Notes under the pieces: model-generated | Told to the model about the DNA's origin: nothing | Seen by the model: the letters and a program-made list of their open reading frames with translations, nothing else | Databases searched by the model: none | Assembly (NCBI RefSeq): GCF_900109345.1 | Contig: NZ_FNZN01000010.1 | Span: 42,840 to 106,839 of the forward strand | From: Maribacter orientalis | Lineage (GTDB): Bacteria > Bacteroidota > Bacteroidia > Flavobacteriales > Flavobacteriaceae | DNA: 64,000 bases | Reading direction: 5' to 3' | Position numbers and translations under genes: made by a program | Shown here: positions 16,422 to 26,322 of the stretch, piece by piece | How positions within the stretch are numbered: the stretch's first letter is position 1 | How the letters are laid out: each line of letters begins with the position of its first letter

Positions 16422-18095
16422 TTACTCTAATACAGCTGTTATAGGTTTACCATTTGTACCACTTGGAAAAGAAATTCCTAAAAGAGCTGATATGGTTGGA
16501 GCAATATCTGGTATTTCGGTTCGGTTAACGGTTGACCCAGGCTTTATGCCCTTTCCATAAAATAATAATGGGGCATGAGTGTCATAAATTTGTGGTGAAC
16601 CATGTGTTGAACCTGTAGTACCGTATGAAATAAATCCTGGTTTTAAAACTACTAAAACATCGCCTGATCTTTTCTGATTGTACCCATTCTGTAAAATGTA
16701 AGGGATACCTGTGGTGTATTCATTGTTCCACATTTGATTTGCTGTATACACCCTATCTATACTATCATACCCTAAAAATTCTTGAGCGATTTCAACTTCA
16801 ACATCGGTTAAATTAAGATCTAGATTCTTTACTATTTTATGGTCTAAAAATATTTGATTGTTAGAATAGTTTTTTACAATATCCTCTGTACCATAAGTGT
16901 ATTTCAAAAATTCTGCAAGCCTTTTTTTATTAGATGCATTATCGATATAACCGGCAGGTATTTTTTGATCTTTTAAATAAGTAGGAACTTCAATCGCTGC
17001 GTGATCTGCCGTCAAGAACAATGTGTATTCACCTTCACCGACATTCTTGTCCAGTGCTTTAAATAATCTTGCTAAATCTTCATCCAATCTCAAATAGGTA
17101 TCCTGAATTTCTTTAGAGTTAACCCCATACATGTGACCTACATAATCGGTACTGGAAAAACTTACCGCTAGGAAATCGGTTATTTCATCCTCACCCAAGC
17201 CTTCTTGTTTCAGGGCCTCTATTGCAAAATCAGCTGTAAGGGAATTTCCGAAAGGCGTTCCTTTTATAATATCAAAATCTTGAGTTTTATTTAAAAGTGC
17301 GGTTGTACTATGTGGAAAAGTAGGGGATGTTTCTCCCTCAAACAAGCCTTCATATGCGTTATCATCTGTTCCACTCTCCTTGTATTCCTTAATATCTTTT
17401 AGTGTATTCCATGCTTTTTTATAAGATTGGGCCTTACCTGACGAATTAAAATCCATCACCCATTTTGGAAGTTGTTCCATGTAATAAGAACTAGTAATCC
17501 ATTTACCCTCATTTGCTCCGTGAAACCAATACGCAGCATTGGCGGTATGCCCACCAGGCAAAACAGCACCTCTATCTTTCAAAGCTATGGCTATTGTTTT
17601 ACCTCGCATTTGATTATTTAACCTTAATTCATCTGTGATTGTGGTAACCGTCATTCTATGAGGAGACATTTGGCCGGCATTAGAAGTTGTACCTACAGAT
17701 GTATATGAATCATCAGACGCGCAATACACATCAGCATCCAATTCTTTATCATACCAATTATTTCCTATAATCCCATGCACAGAAGGGGTTGATCCCGTAT
17801 AAACAGATGTATGGCCAGGACCAGTGCTTGTAGGCGCATAATTGAAATGATTGTTCTTACAGTTAAATCCATGCTCGACCAATCTTTTAAAACCATCTTC
17901 ACCAAAATGGTCATAAAAACGTGTTAAATAATCGTAACGCATTTGATCCACCACAATACCTACAACTAATTTCGGCTTAAACTTTAACAGCTCATCACTA
18001 TTATTGTCTTTTCCCCTATTTTGAGCCGATAAATCTGCAGCAAATAGAAGTGTTCCAAAAAACAATGTAATAATAAAATAAAATCTCATTTTCAT
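16422..18095 (-). CDS. pafA: PafA-type alkaline phosphatase (nucleotide pyrophosphatase/phosphodiesterase fold)
   Basis: 557 aa with a signal peptide (FYFIITLFFGTLLFAADLSA). Metal site and nucleophile segments: VVGIVVDQMRYDYLTRFYD, then APTSTGPGHTSVYTGSTPS with the Thr nucleophile, SFSSTDYVGHMYG, FLTADHAAIEVPTYL, and a C-terminal STHGSPQIYDTHAPLLFYG. This matches the calcium-independent PafA phosphatases of flavobacteria, which release phosphate from monoesters in the periplasm. Length fits PafA from Elizabethkingia (about 546 aa). The gene directly precedes murI. Confidence 0.9.
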   Translation of the reverse strand: MKMRFYFIITLFFGTLLFAADLSAQNRGKDNNSDELLKFKPKLVVGIVVDQMRYDYLTRFYDHFGEDGFKRLVEHGFNCKNNHFNYAPTSTGPGHTSVYTGSTPSVHGIIGNNWYDKELDADVYCASDDSYTSVGTTSNAGQMSPHRMTVTTITDELRLNNQMRGKTIAIALKDRGAVLPGGHTANAAYWFHGANEGKWITSSYYMEQLPKWVMDFNSSGKAQSYKKAWNTLKDIKEYKESGTDDNAYEGLFEGETSPTFPHSTTALLNKTQDFDIIKGTPFGNSLTADFAIEALKQEGLGEDEITDFLAVSFSSTDYVGHMYGVNSKEIQDTYLRLDEDLARLFKALDKNVGEGEYTLFLTADHAAIEVPTYLKDQKIPAGYIDNASNKKRLAEFLKYTYGTEDIVKNYSNNQIFLDHKIVKNLDLNLTDVEVEIAQEFLGYDSIDRVYTANQMWNNEYTTGIPYILQNGYNQKRSGDVLVVLKPGFISYGTTGSTHGSPQIYDTHAPLLFYGKGIKPGSTVNRTEIPDIAPTISALLGISFPSGTNGKPITAVLE

Positions 18096-18206
18096 ACTTA
18101 TCCATTTGAAGTGTAAAAGTAAATAATTTACACCTTTAAAGATTAAACCGAGGTTAAATCAAGTCCTTTATTGTTATTTTTACGGTAAGAATTCTATTTT
18201 TAATCA

Positions 18207-18944
18207 ATGAACTATTTAGCATCTGTAGGAAGCTATGCAATTATGATCCGTGAGGTTTTTAAAAAACCAACCAAATGGAGAATAATGAAATCCCTTATTT
18301 ATAAAGAAATAGACGAATTGATTTTCAGCTCTCTGGGTATTATTATTTTCATTTCTTTCTTTATTGGTGCCGTTGTTGCTATACAAACTGCACTTAACTT
18401 AACGAACCCTTTAATTCCGCGTAATCTTATTGGTTTTGCCACTAGGCAATCTGTTATACTAGAGTTTGCACCTACCTTCGTATCTATTATTATGGCAGGT
18501 AAAGTAGGTTCTTATATAACGTCGAGTATTGGCACAATGCGGGTAACCGAGCAAATAGATGCGTTGGAGGTAATGGGGGTCAATTCATTAAATTATTTAG
18601 TATTCCCTAAGATAATCGCCATGCTTTTTTATCCCTTTGCTATAGCAATTTCTATGTATGTTGGAATTTTTGGTGGATGGATGGCCGGTGTATTCGGTGG
18701 ATTCTTGACGAGTACCGATTTTATTACCGGACTACAAACAGATTTTGTACCTTTTCATATCGCATATGCTTTTGTAAAGACATTAATATTTGCTTTTGTT
18801 ATTGCAACGATACCTTCTTTTCATGGATTTTACATGAAGGGTGGGGCCTTAGAAGTTGGCAAGGCCAGTACAACGTCGTTCGTTTGGACTAGTGTTGTAA
18901 TCATCATATTGAATTATATTTTAACCCAACTTTTATTAGGATAA
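18207..18944 (+). CDS. mlaE: MlaE-family ABC transporter permease
   Basis: 245 aa inner-membrane permease of the MlaFEDB type, which moves phospholipids between inner and outer membranes. Family block: FAPTFVSIIMAGKVGSYITS, then SIGTMRVTEQIDALEVMGVN, with PSFHGFYMKGGALEVGKAST towards the C-terminus. It has five or so hydrophobic segments. The TAA stop overlaps the mlaF ATG by one base. No MlaD-type MCE protein is next to it; in Bacteroidota it is often elsewhere, or just downstream, where a minus-strand gene sits here. Confidence 0.9.
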   Translation: MNYLASVGSYAIMIREVFKKPTKWRIMKSLIYKEIDELIFSSLGIIIFISFFIGAVVAIQTALNLTNPLIPRNLIGFATRQSVILEFAPTFVSIIMAGKVGSYITSSIGTMRVTEQIDALEVMGVNSLNYLVFPKIIAMLFYPFAIAISMYVGIFGGWMAGVFGGFLTSTDFITGLQTDFVPFHIAYAFVKTLIFAFVIATIPSFHGFYMKGGALEVGKASTTSFVWTSVVIIILNYILTQLLLG

Positions 18945-19711
18945 TGATAGACGTTCAAGACATACACAAATCATTTGGTGACGCTCATATCCTTAAAGGC
19001 ATATCAACCACCTTTGAAAAAGGAAAAACCAATTTAATCATTGGTCAAAGTGGCTCGGGTAAAACCGTATTTCTTAAATGCTTATTAGGTTTGTTTGTAC
19101 CTGAACAAGGCAACATCGTTTACGATGGAAAAAAATATGCTGAACTTTCTGATGATGAAAAAAGAGATTTGAGGCAAGAAATGGGGATGGTTTTCCAAGG
19201 CAGTGCCTTGTTTGATAGTATGACTGTAGAGGGCAATGTAATGTTTCCATTAGAAATGTTTACCAAGCAATCTAAATCAGAAATGAAAGATCGCGTCGAT
19301 GCGGTGCTTAAAAGAGTAAACCTTATTGATGCACATCACAAATTTCCTTCTGAAATTTCCGGCGGTATGCAGAAAAGAGTTGCTATTGCCCGTGCCATAG
19401 TAATGAATCCTAAATATCTGTTTTGCGATGAACCAAATTCTGGTCTTGACCCAAAAACTGCAATTTTAATAGATGACCTCATCAAAGAAATTACCGAAGA
19501 ATATAACATTACAACGGTCATCAATACTCATGATATGAACTCTGTAATGCAAATTGGAGAAAAAATTATTTTCCTAAAAGATGGACTCCTAGAATGGGAA
19601 GGAACAAAAAATGAAATTTTTAAAACCGATAATGAAGCAGTGACCAATTTCGTATACTCATCTGACCTATTTAAGAAAGTACGCCAGATGTATATACAAG
19701 AACAAAATTAA
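18944..19711 (+). CDS. mlaF: MlaF-family ABC transporter ATP-binding protein
   Basis: 255 aa ATPase for the adjacent permease. Walker A is GQSGSGKT (in NLIIGQSGSGKTVFLKCLLG), the Q-loop is MVFQGSALFDSMTV, the signature is SGGMQKRVAIARAI, Walker B is YLFCDEPNSGLDP, and the H-loop is NTHDMNSV. It uses ATP hydrolysis to drive lipid trafficking at the inner membrane. The stop overlaps the convergent DUF389 gene's stop by 4 bp. Confidence 0.93.
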   Translation: MIDVQDIHKSFGDAHILKGISTTFEKGKTNLIIGQSGSGKTVFLKCLLGLFVPEQGNIVYDGKKYAELSDDEKRDLRQEMGMVFQGSALFDSMTVEGNVMFPLEMFTKQSKSEMKDRVDAVLKRVNLIDAHHKFPSEISGGMQKRVAIARAIVMNPKYLFCDEPNSGLDPKTAILIDDLIKEITEEYNITTVINTHDMNSVMQIGEKIIFLKDGLLEWEGTKNEIFKTDNEAVTNFVYSSDLFKKVRQMYIQEQN

Positions 19712-21177
19712 TCTTTGGGCATTTCCTTTATTTGAATACTTTTATTATTCAGCCTCAATCGCAACCAGTCCTGTAGTTTATTCATATCTTTTACAGTCTG
19801 AGCTCTATTAGCATCCTTTTTCCAGGTCACTTCAAATAATGGAATACTATCAGTTTTAGTAAAATCGGTAGATATTAAATATGCATATCCTAGTCGTTCT
19901 AAATTTTCGTAATTCGTTTTAGCTTCAAGGCTAATTTCCTTAAATGGAATTTGATTTGAAGAAATCTGATTTAACCGAGTTAGTTCACTCTCTAAAAGTT
20001 GAATCTTTTCATCCTTACTCGTTAAAATAGTTTTTTGTGATTCATAAAGTTCATTCACATACTTTAACTCATTCGCCTCATCGCTTCTTGAACCCTGAAC
20101 AATACTTAATTCGCAATTTTTCAACTGCTTATAATCTAACATTTGATTTCTCCATGTCGCAATAACATTATCGGGTATCGCCTCATTACCCATAAAAAAT
20201 AATTCAACTTTTGGATTTTGCCCATCATTAAACTCAATATCACTAAAATCTTTTAAAAATTTACCTTCACCCGAAAATTGGTAAGGTGCTATTTTTTCAA
20301 CTATAAAATTATTTGCGTCTCTAGTAAATAGTGATTTTTGAAATACGTTATAGAAAGTAAATCCCGCAGGTATCATAACTAAAATAGCAAGTAAAGAAGC
20401 TAACCTACCAATTAATCTTCTTCTTTGAGAATTGACGTAACGCACCATTGGAAAACGCAACAACTTAATAACAAGAAATGTTGCTAATGCAATAAATATT
20501 GTATTAATCGTAAAAAGATATAACGCACCGGTAGCATATGACCAATTTCCTATTGCCAAACCAAAACCTACAGTACACAATGGTGGCATTAAAGCAGTAG
20601 CAATCGCAACACCAAAAATAACACTTGCGATAGTCCCTTTTTTAGCGCGAGCAATAACCAATGCCAATCCACCAAAAAATGCAATTAATACATCCCTAAT
20701 ATCTGGCTCAGTTCTGGCCAAAAGCTCAGAAGATTCATCACGTAAAGGGAAAAAATTAAAAAATAGATAGGCCGTAATTACACTAAGAATTACCATGACC
20801 GTAAAATTCTTCAAAGACCTTTTTAAGGTATCTATGTCATTAATTGCCACAGACATACCTATACCTAAAATAGGACCCATTAAAGGGGAAATTAACATCG
20901 CACCTATTACTACCGCAGTTGAATTCGCATTCAAACCGATAGAGGCAATAAAAATAGAACAAATTAAAATCCAAGATGTATGTCCCTTAAACGGTATATC
21001 GGCTATAATCGCTTCTTTTGTTGCCTGTTGATCTGTATTCGTACGAATATCCAACAACTCAGAAAGAAACTTTTTCACGCTACCTAAAAGGCCTTGAAAG
21101 TCTTTTTTTACTTCCTCACTACCATTCCCCTCATTATTAGTTGGGGTGATATTATCTTGATTCAAATTATTCTCCAT
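19708..21177 (-). CDS. DUF389 / TIGR00341-type membrane protein
   Basis: 489 aa. An acidic, disordered N-terminus (to about 45) leads into a DUF389 core with SWILICSIFIASIGLNANS, STAVVIGAMLISPLMGPILG and FGVAIATALMPPLCTVGFGL, with about six membrane helices, then a soluble C-terminal part with a heptad-rich stretch (about 375-405). The family is widespread and functionally uncharacterised; a transport or channel role is only conjecture. The gene starts a run of same-strand genes with short gaps down to the M28 peptidase. Confidence 0.85.
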   Translation of the reverse strand: MENNLNQDNITPTNNEGNGSEEVKKDFQGLLGSVKKFLSELLDIRTNTDQQATKEAIIADIPFKGHTSWILICSIFIASIGLNANSTAVVIGAMLISPLMGPILGIGMSVAINDIDTLKRSLKNFTVMVILSVITAYLFFNFFPLRDESSELLARTEPDIRDVLIAFFGGLALVIARAKKGTIASVIFGVAIATALMPPLCTVGFGLAIGNWSYATGALYLFTINTIFIALATFLVIKLLRFPMVRYVNSQRRRLIGRLASLLAILVMIPAGFTFYNVFQKSLFTRDANNFIVEKIAPYQFSGEGKFLKDFSDIEFNDGQNPKVELFFMGNEAIPDNVIATWRNQMLDYKQLKNCELSIVQGSRSDEANELKYVNELYESQKTILTSKDEKIQLLESELTRLNQISSNQIPFKEISLEAKTNYENLERLGYAYLISTDFTKTDSIPLFEVTWKKDANRAQTVKDMNKLQDWLRLRLNNKSIQIKEMPKD

Positions 21178-21183
21178 ACTTAT

Positions 21184-22263
21184 TTATGCAAATTCATCAC
21201 CAAAGGTATCTTTCACCTTATTAAGAACTTGTTTAATATCTTGTTCTTTTGCTTTAGGATAAATTAATAGCACCTCATCTTTATCTACTATAATATAGTC
21301 ATTTAAACCATCTACTACAACTACTTTACCCGCCTTTGATCTAATCATATTACCACTTGCATCTTGAGTTAATACTCTAGCATTTACTATGGCATTATTA
21401 TTTTCTTCTTTGTCAAGCTTGTCATACAAAGAGCCCCAGGTACCCAAATCGTTCCAATCAAAACTAGCTTCTAACACGAAGATTGAGCTTGAATTTTCTA
21501 AAATAGCATAATCAATAGAAATATTTTCAGCTTTAGGATAGTTCTCTGAAATAAATTTTCTTTCGTCTTCAGTATTGAAGCAAACTAGTCCATCTCTAAA
21601 TAATTTGTACTGCTTTGGCTGATATTCCTGAAAAGCATTTACAATTGTTTTTGCACTCCACATAAAAATACCTGCATTCCATAGAAAATTACCTTGTGCA
21701 AGAAAATCCTTTGCAGTTTCATAATCAGGCTTTTCTCTAAACTGATTTACTTTTTTAATTTGTGCAGTATCTGCTTTATTATATTCTATGTACCCAAAAC
21801 CTGTATTTGGAAAAGAAGGCTTAATGCCTAAGGTGCATAATACATCTTCAGTTTCACATTTTTTAAAACAAGCAATAACATCTTTGGCGAAAGCTTCTTC
21901 ATCTTCGATCCAGTGATCACTAGGCGCTACTATCATAACTGCATCTTCATTCATTTTCTGAATTTTCATTGCAGCATATAATATACAAGGTGCCGTGTTT
22001 CTCATTGCAGGCTCAAGAACTACTTGCTCTTGTTTTACCATAGGCAATTGCTCTAAGACCAAATCATTATAGCGTTCATTTGTAAGAATTAAAATATTCT
22101 CGGCAGGTACAAACTTGTTCAATCTTTGAAATGTTTTCTGTATGAGTGTGCTACCCGTACCCAACATATCATGAAACTGCTTTGGATTTTCACTTGTACT
22201 TATTGGCCAAAATCTGGATCCTACTCCACCAGCCATTAAAACGGCATAATAATTTTTATTCAT
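21184..22263 (-). CDS. manC: Mannose-1-phosphate guanylyltransferase
   Basis: 359 aa. It makes GDP-mannose from mannose-1-phosphate and GTP for polysaccharide or lipid-linked glycans. The nucleotidyltransferase signature is AVLMAGGVGSRFWPISTSEN with PKQFHDMLG. Other blocks are IVAPSDHWIEDEEAF, GFGYIEYNKAD, REKPDYETA and WNAGIFMWSA. It lacks the C-terminal phosphomannose isomerase domain of bifunctional ManC/AlgA, which is normal for this length. It is 1 bp from the SprT-like gene. Confidence 0.93.
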   Translation of the reverse strand: MNKNYYAVLMAGGVGSRFWPISTSENPKQFHDMLGTGSTLIQKTFQRLNKFVPAENILILTNERYNDLVLEQLPMVKQEQVVLEPAMRNTAPCILYAAMKIQKMNEDAVMIVAPSDHWIEDEEAFAKDVIACFKKCETEDVLCTLGIKPSFPNTGFGYIEYNKADTAQIKKVNQFREKPDYETAKDFLAQGNFLWNAGIFMWSAKTIVNAFQEYQPKQYKLFRDGLVCFNTEDERKFISENYPKAENISIDYAILENSSSIFVLEASFDWNDLGTWGSLYDKLDKEENNNAIVNARVLTQDASGNMIRSKAGKVVVVDGLNDYIIVDKDEVLLIYPKAKEQDIKQVLNKVKDTFGDEFA

Positions 22264-22264
22264 G

Positions 22265-22867
22265 TCAGCTTTTTATTAATTCTACTTCGGCGTTTGGTTG
22301 AAACAAAAACATCTTGCCAGTTGATATTTCTGCACACTCATAGCGCTTCGTTCGCTTGTTACCTTTTTTAAAAAGTTTACCATTATAAATACGAAAAACA
22401 CTACCTATCGGTAATTCGTAAACGTAAGATTTTTCTGATTGTTGTTCGTCGTATTGTTTTAAAGCAATAGATAAGTGCGCATCGGTACTGCTACTTGCCT
22501 TTGGATTTTTGAAATGTCTTGCCAATAATGGAAGTAGTTGAGAAGGAAAAACCTCTGGCCGAATAAAAGGTAGCATTAAATATTGGAATGTTCTTTTCCA
22601 CTCTAATCCGTGTGGTTTAATATTCCGCCCATACTTTTCAAATGCTACTAAATGTGCAATTTCATGAATTAGGGTAATTAAAAATCTATATTTATTGAGT
22701 GATGCGTTTACCGTAATTTGATGATTGCCATCTTGTCTTCTTCTATAATCTCCATGCCGTGTTACTCGTTCATTAACGATTTTCAAATGAACATGACTAC
22801 TTCTAATAAGTTCAAAACAAGGCATGACTGCGGTTTCAGGAAGATATTTCGCTAAAGTTTGTTGCAT
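22265..22867 (-). CDS. SprT-like zinc metalloprotease domain protein
   Basis: 200 aa. The zinc-protease motif HEIAH occurs in FLITLIHEIAHLVAFEKYG, with a third candidate ligand in KPHGLEWKRTFQ, the SprT-like pattern. SprT/Spartan relatives act on DNA-protein crosslinks in eukaryotes; the bacterial role is uncertain. The C-terminal part (about 150-200) is a small basic beta domain (GSVFRIYNGKLFKKGNKRTK), as in other Bacteroidota members. It is tightly packed between the SDR and manC genes. Confidence 0.85.
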   Translation of the reverse strand: MQQTLAKYLPETAVMPCFELIRSSHVHLKIVNERVTRHGDYRRRQDGNHQITVNASLNKYRFLITLIHEIAHLVAFEKYGRNIKPHGLEWKRTFQYLMLPFIRPEVFPSQLLPLLARHFKNPKASSSTDAHLSIALKQYDEQQSEKSYVYELPIGSVFRIYNGKLFKKGNKRTKRYECAEISTGKMFLFQPNAEVELIKS

Positions 22868-22868
22868 T

Positions 22869-23546
22869 CTAAGGAGTACTACTACTGACTTGTAAAATTT
22901 TACCGTTATATAATTTTTGACCGTTCAAGGCGAAATCCATAATGTATTCAGCCATTTCGGTTGCTGATACTGGTGCTTTATACCCTGGAAATGCTTCTTC
23001 AAGCATTTCAGTCTGTACAGCTCCCAATGCCAAGGCATTAAAAGATGGTCCGGTCTCTTTAAATTCTTCCGCTAGCAATTCGGTTAATGTAAGCACCGCT
23101 CCTTTACTTGAGCTATATGCCGATAAACCAGGAAACTTGGCACTACCTTGAATACCACCCATAGAACTGATCGTTAATACGTGTCCCCTATTTGACATAA
23201 ATGGAATAACTAATTTGGTTATGGCAACAACACCAAAAACATTGACCTCATATACCGATTTGAACTCTTCTTCAGTAGTTTCTAAAAATGGCTTGTTCAA
23301 TAATCTTCCTGCATTGTTTATTAATGCCCTTACTTTTCCGTTATCTTTTAAATAGTTTGCCAATTTTTCACGGTCAGGAACTGAAGATACATCGAAGGAA
23401 AATGTTTGAATATTCTTGTGTTTAAGGTCTTTAATCGGTTTGTCATTTCTAGATAATGCCAAAACCTTATAGCCTGCGTCTGCCAACAATCTGCTTAATT
23501 CAAAGCCAATTCCTCTACTGGTGCCTGTAACAATAATGTATTCCAT
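22869..23546 (-). CDS. Short-chain dehydrogenase/reductase
   Basis: 225 aa. The Rossmann motif is IIVTGTSRGIGFELSRLLAD, NNAG is in ALINNAGRLLNKPF, the catalytic Ser-Tyr-Lys region is TISSMGGIQGSAKFPGLSAY then SSSKGAVLTL. The protein is NAD(P)-dependent; the substrate cannot be read from sequence. Its ATG overlaps the TAA of the M28 peptidase gene by one base (TAATG), so the two are translationally linked. Confidence 0.9.
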   Translation of the reverse strand: MEYIIVTGTSRGIGFELSRLLADAGYKVLALSRNDKPIKDLKHKNIQTFSFDVSSVPDREKLANYLKDNGKVRALINNAGRLLNKPFLETTEEEFKSVYEVNVFGVVAITKLVIPFMSNRGHVLTISSMGGIQGSAKFPGLSAYSSSKGAVLTLTELLAEEFKETGPSFNALALGAVQTEMLEEAFPGYKAPVSATEMAEYIMDFALNGQKLYNGKILQVSSSTP

Positions 23547-24595
23547 TAATTATACTTTACTTCTTTAATAGATGAATTTATAATACCTGTAAGCATTGGT
23601 ATAGTTTCATTAATAATTGTTGCCATAAATATATAGTCCATTAATGAAGCTTCATCTCCCACTTTATGGTATTCTCCAAAATTAGTAAAATCAAAAGAGC
23701 TATAGGTTTGTGATGGAACATTAAATGCATCGTGAAAAGGAGCATTATCTGATCGTCTAAATAGATTAAATTCCTTTGCCTTGGGAAGAAAGCCCACTAG
23801 ATTCTTTTTAGCGTATTTATTACTCACCTCTGCCAAATTAGACAATTCATAACCGGTTAAGTAAAGACTATGATTCTTATCGACCATTGGCACGCCAATC
23901 ATTTCGAAATTCAACATTGTATACAAATCTATATTCTTATCTTTTAATTTATCGGCCAAATGCTTAGACCCCATCAATCCTTTTTCCTCAGCAGTGAACA
24001 ATGCAAAAATGATTGTTCGCTTATTACCTTTTAGATTACCGAAATACTTGGCAAACTCCAAAACGGTGGTCGTACCAGATGCATTATCATTTGCCCCGTT
24101 GGCTATATTGTCGTCCACATTCCCACCTAATAAGCCTATATGGTCATAATGCGCACCAATTATTACAACCTCATTTTTAAGTAAAGGATCTTTTCCAGGC
24201 AAATAACCTACTACATTATATGCAACACCTTCACTATAATTATCTAGGGTATCTCTATATGACTCGAAATATGGTTTAATGTTGTTTTCTTCAAAGATAT
24301 TCTGTATAAAATCGGCTGCCTTCGCTATCCCTTCACTACCGGTATCCCTTCCCTGTAATTCATCTGATGTTAAAAATGTCATCATAGATTCAATATCCTC
24401 TGGAGCACTGAATCCCTTAATTTTTGATTTTAAACCTGCTAGCTCACCAATATTCTCTTTTTCGCTTGTATTTATTAATGCTTCTCTCTTACCTCCTATC
24501 GGATTGGTAGGATTCAATACTGTTGATTGGTCAATATTGGCCCCTCCACAACTTAAAACCAAAAAGCAGAGCGTAATCATAATTACATATTTCAT
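23546..24595 (-). CDS. M28-family zinc peptidase lipoprotein
   Basis: 349 aa from the ATG at 24595. This start gives a lipoprotein signal (MKYVIMITLCFLVLSCGG, lipobox ending L-S-C); an upstream in-frame start would bury it. The M28 metal ligands are in VVIIGAHYDHIGLLG (His), NGANDNASGTTTVLEFA (Asp), FALFTAEEKGLMGSKHL (Glu pair) and a later Asp/His region (NAPFHDAFNVPS). It is likely a periplasmic or outer-membrane-anchored aminopeptidase. It heads a run of five genes towards DUF389 and follows the pdhC terminator. Confidence 0.9.
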   Translation of the reverse strand: MKYVIMITLCFLVLSCGGANIDQSTVLNPTNPIGGKREALINTSEKENIGELAGLKSKIKGFSAPEDIESMMTFLTSDELQGRDTGSEGIAKAADFIQNIFEENNIKPYFESYRDTLDNYSEGVAYNVVGYLPGKDPLLKNEVVIIGAHYDHIGLLGGNVDDNIANGANDNASGTTTVLEFAKYFGNLKGNKRTIIFALFTAEEKGLMGSKHLADKLKDKNIDLYTMLNFEMIGVPMVDKNHSLYLTGYELSNLAEVSNKYAKKNLVGFLPKAKEFNLFRRSDNAPFHDAFNVPSQTYSSFDFTNFGEYHKVGDEASLMDYIFMATIINETIPMLTGIINSSIKEVKYN

Positions 24596-24622
24596 AGTAG
24601 TATCAAATTTAAAATCTAAAGA

Positions 24623-24653
24623 TAAAAAAAGCATCCCGTTGAAAGGATGCTTT
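24623..24653 (-). terminator. Terminator of the pdhA-pdhC operon
   Basis: GCATCC and GGATGC with flanking A/T runs give a stem of about nine pairs and an 8-nt loop, followed by a T-run on the minus strand. It lies 28 bp after the pdhC stop. Confidence 0.8.
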
Positions 24654-24680
24654 AGTAATTCTATTTATACAATCGGATTT

Positions 24681-26318
24681 CTATGCTAACATAGTAACCG
24701 GGTTTTCTACAAAATAACGTAATGTCTGAAGGAATTGGGCTCCTACAGCACCATCGACCGTTCTATGGTCACAGGCCAAGGTTAATTTCATGGTACTACC
24801 AACTACGATTTCACCATTCTTAACAACAGGTTTTTCTACTATTGCACCTACCGAAAGTATAGCCGAATTTGGCTGATTTATTATACTTGTAAATTCAAGT
24901 ATACCGAACATACCTAAATTTGATACGGTAAAGGTACTACCTTCCATTTCTGAAGGTGATATTTTCTTGTTCCGAGCTTTTCCTGCTAAATCTTTTACTG
25001 CACTTCCAATTTGCATTAATCCCAACAAATCTGCATGTTTCACCACTGGCACTACTAAGCCTTCATCTACAGCTACTGCTACACCCATATGAATATGTTG
25101 ATGATACTTAGTCGTATCGCCATTCCATGATGTATTTACTTGCGGATGCTTTCTAAGCGCCATTGCGCATGCTTTTAACACCATATCATTAAAGGACACT
25201 TTTGTATCAGGCAAACTATTTATTTGAGCACGAGATTCTTTCGCATTATCCATATCTACCTCAATGGTAAGATAAAAATGTGGTGCATTAAATTTAGAAT
25301 TTCCAAGCGCTTTTGCTATTGCCTTACGCATGTTAGAATTCTTAACTTCTTCAGTACCTTCTTCACCCGAAGGTAAAACCATAGATACTGGTTGTGAAGC
25401 TACGCCACTCTCAGCCTTAACTACAGTACTTACAGCCGGTGCCGCAGTTGCGCTAGGTGTATAATTTTCAATATCCTTTTTCGTAATTCTACCATTATCT
25501 CCAGAACCGGAAACTTTTGCTAAATCGATACCCTTATCTTCTGCTATTTTTTTAGCTAAAGGAGATGCAAATATTCTTTCTCCATCAGATACTGATTTAG
25601 AAACCTCTTTCTTCTCAGTTGAACTTTCAGATTTCTTTTCAGCGTCTTTAGGCGTAGTAGTTGATTTCTTTTTACCGCCTCCCGTTACGCTACTTAAAAC
25701 AGCATTTACATCTGTACCTTCTGGACCAATAATTGCCAAAACTTGATCTACAGGAGAAGATTCACCTTCTTGAAGACCAACATACAACAACTTACCAGAA
25801 TAAAATGACTCAAATTCCATAGTAGCCTTATCTGTCTCAATCTCAGCTAAAATTTCACCTTCTTCAACATCATCACCGACCTTCTTTAACCAACTTGCCA
25901 CAGTACCTTCTTCCATGGTATCACTTAATCGTGGCATTTTAATAACCTCTACTCCTTCAGGAATTTCAGCACCACCTTCAGAGTCGTCAGATGTTACTTC
26001 TATCGCATCCTCGCTTTCTGATGATTTAACTTCTGAAGCCACTGCATTACCTCCACTAATTAAACTGGAAATATCTTCACCTTCTTCACCAATAATAGCC
26101 AATAAGGTATCAACAGGAGCTGCCTCACCTTCTTCAATACCTATATATAATAAAGTACCTTCATTGAATGATTCGAATTCCATCGTCGCTTTGTCTGTTT
26201 CGATTTCAGCTAATATATCACCTTCTTCAACTTTATCGCCAACGCTTTTTAACCATTTAGCTACCGTACCTTCTTCCATGGTATCGCTTAAACGGGGCAT
26301 ATTTACTACTATAGCCAT
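24681..26318 (-). CDS. pdhC: Pyruvate dehydrogenase E2, dihydrolipoamide acetyltransferase
   Basis: 545 aa. Two N-terminal lipoyl domains (about 1-80 and 125-205), each with the lipoylated Lys in ETDKATMEFES, are followed by an E1/E3-binding domain (about 250-290, FASPLAKKIAEDKGIDLA) and the acetyltransferase core, with the catalytic DHRTVDGAVGAQF near the C-terminus. It transfers the acetyl group to CoA and forms the PDH core. Acidic and Ala/Ser/Thr-rich linkers join the domains. It starts 4 bp after pdhA stops. Confidence 0.95.
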   Translation of the reverse strand: MAIVVNMPRLSDTMEEGTVAKWLKSVGDKVEEGDILAEIETDKATMEFESFNEGTLLYIGIEEGEAAPVDTLLAIIGEEGEDISSLISGGNAVASEVKSSESEDAIEVTSDDSEGGAEIPEGVEVIKMPRLSDTMEEGTVASWLKKVGDDVEEGEILAEIETDKATMEFESFYSGKLLYVGLQEGESSPVDQVLAIIGPEGTDVNAVLSSVTGGGKKKSTTTPKDAEKKSESSTEKKEVSKSVSDGERIFASPLAKKIAEDKGIDLAKVSGSGDNGRITKKDIENYTPSATAAPAVSTVVKAESGVASQPVSMVLPSGEEGTEEVKNSNMRKAIAKALGNSKFNAPHFYLTIEVDMDNAKESRAQINSLPDTKVSFNDMVLKACAMALRKHPQVNTSWNGDTTKYHQHIHMGVAVAVDEGLVVPVVKHADLLGLMQIGSAVKDLAGKARNKKISPSEMEGSTFTVSNLGMFGILEFTSIINQPNSAILSVGAIVEKPVVKNGEIVVGSTMKLTLACDHRTVDGAVGAQFLQTLRYFVENPVTMLA

Positions 26319-26322
26319 CTAC

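Noticed and set aside
24596..24634. Upstream start for the M28 peptidase
   Set aside because: It would put 13 polar residues before a good lipoprotein signal and overlaps the pdhC terminator region.
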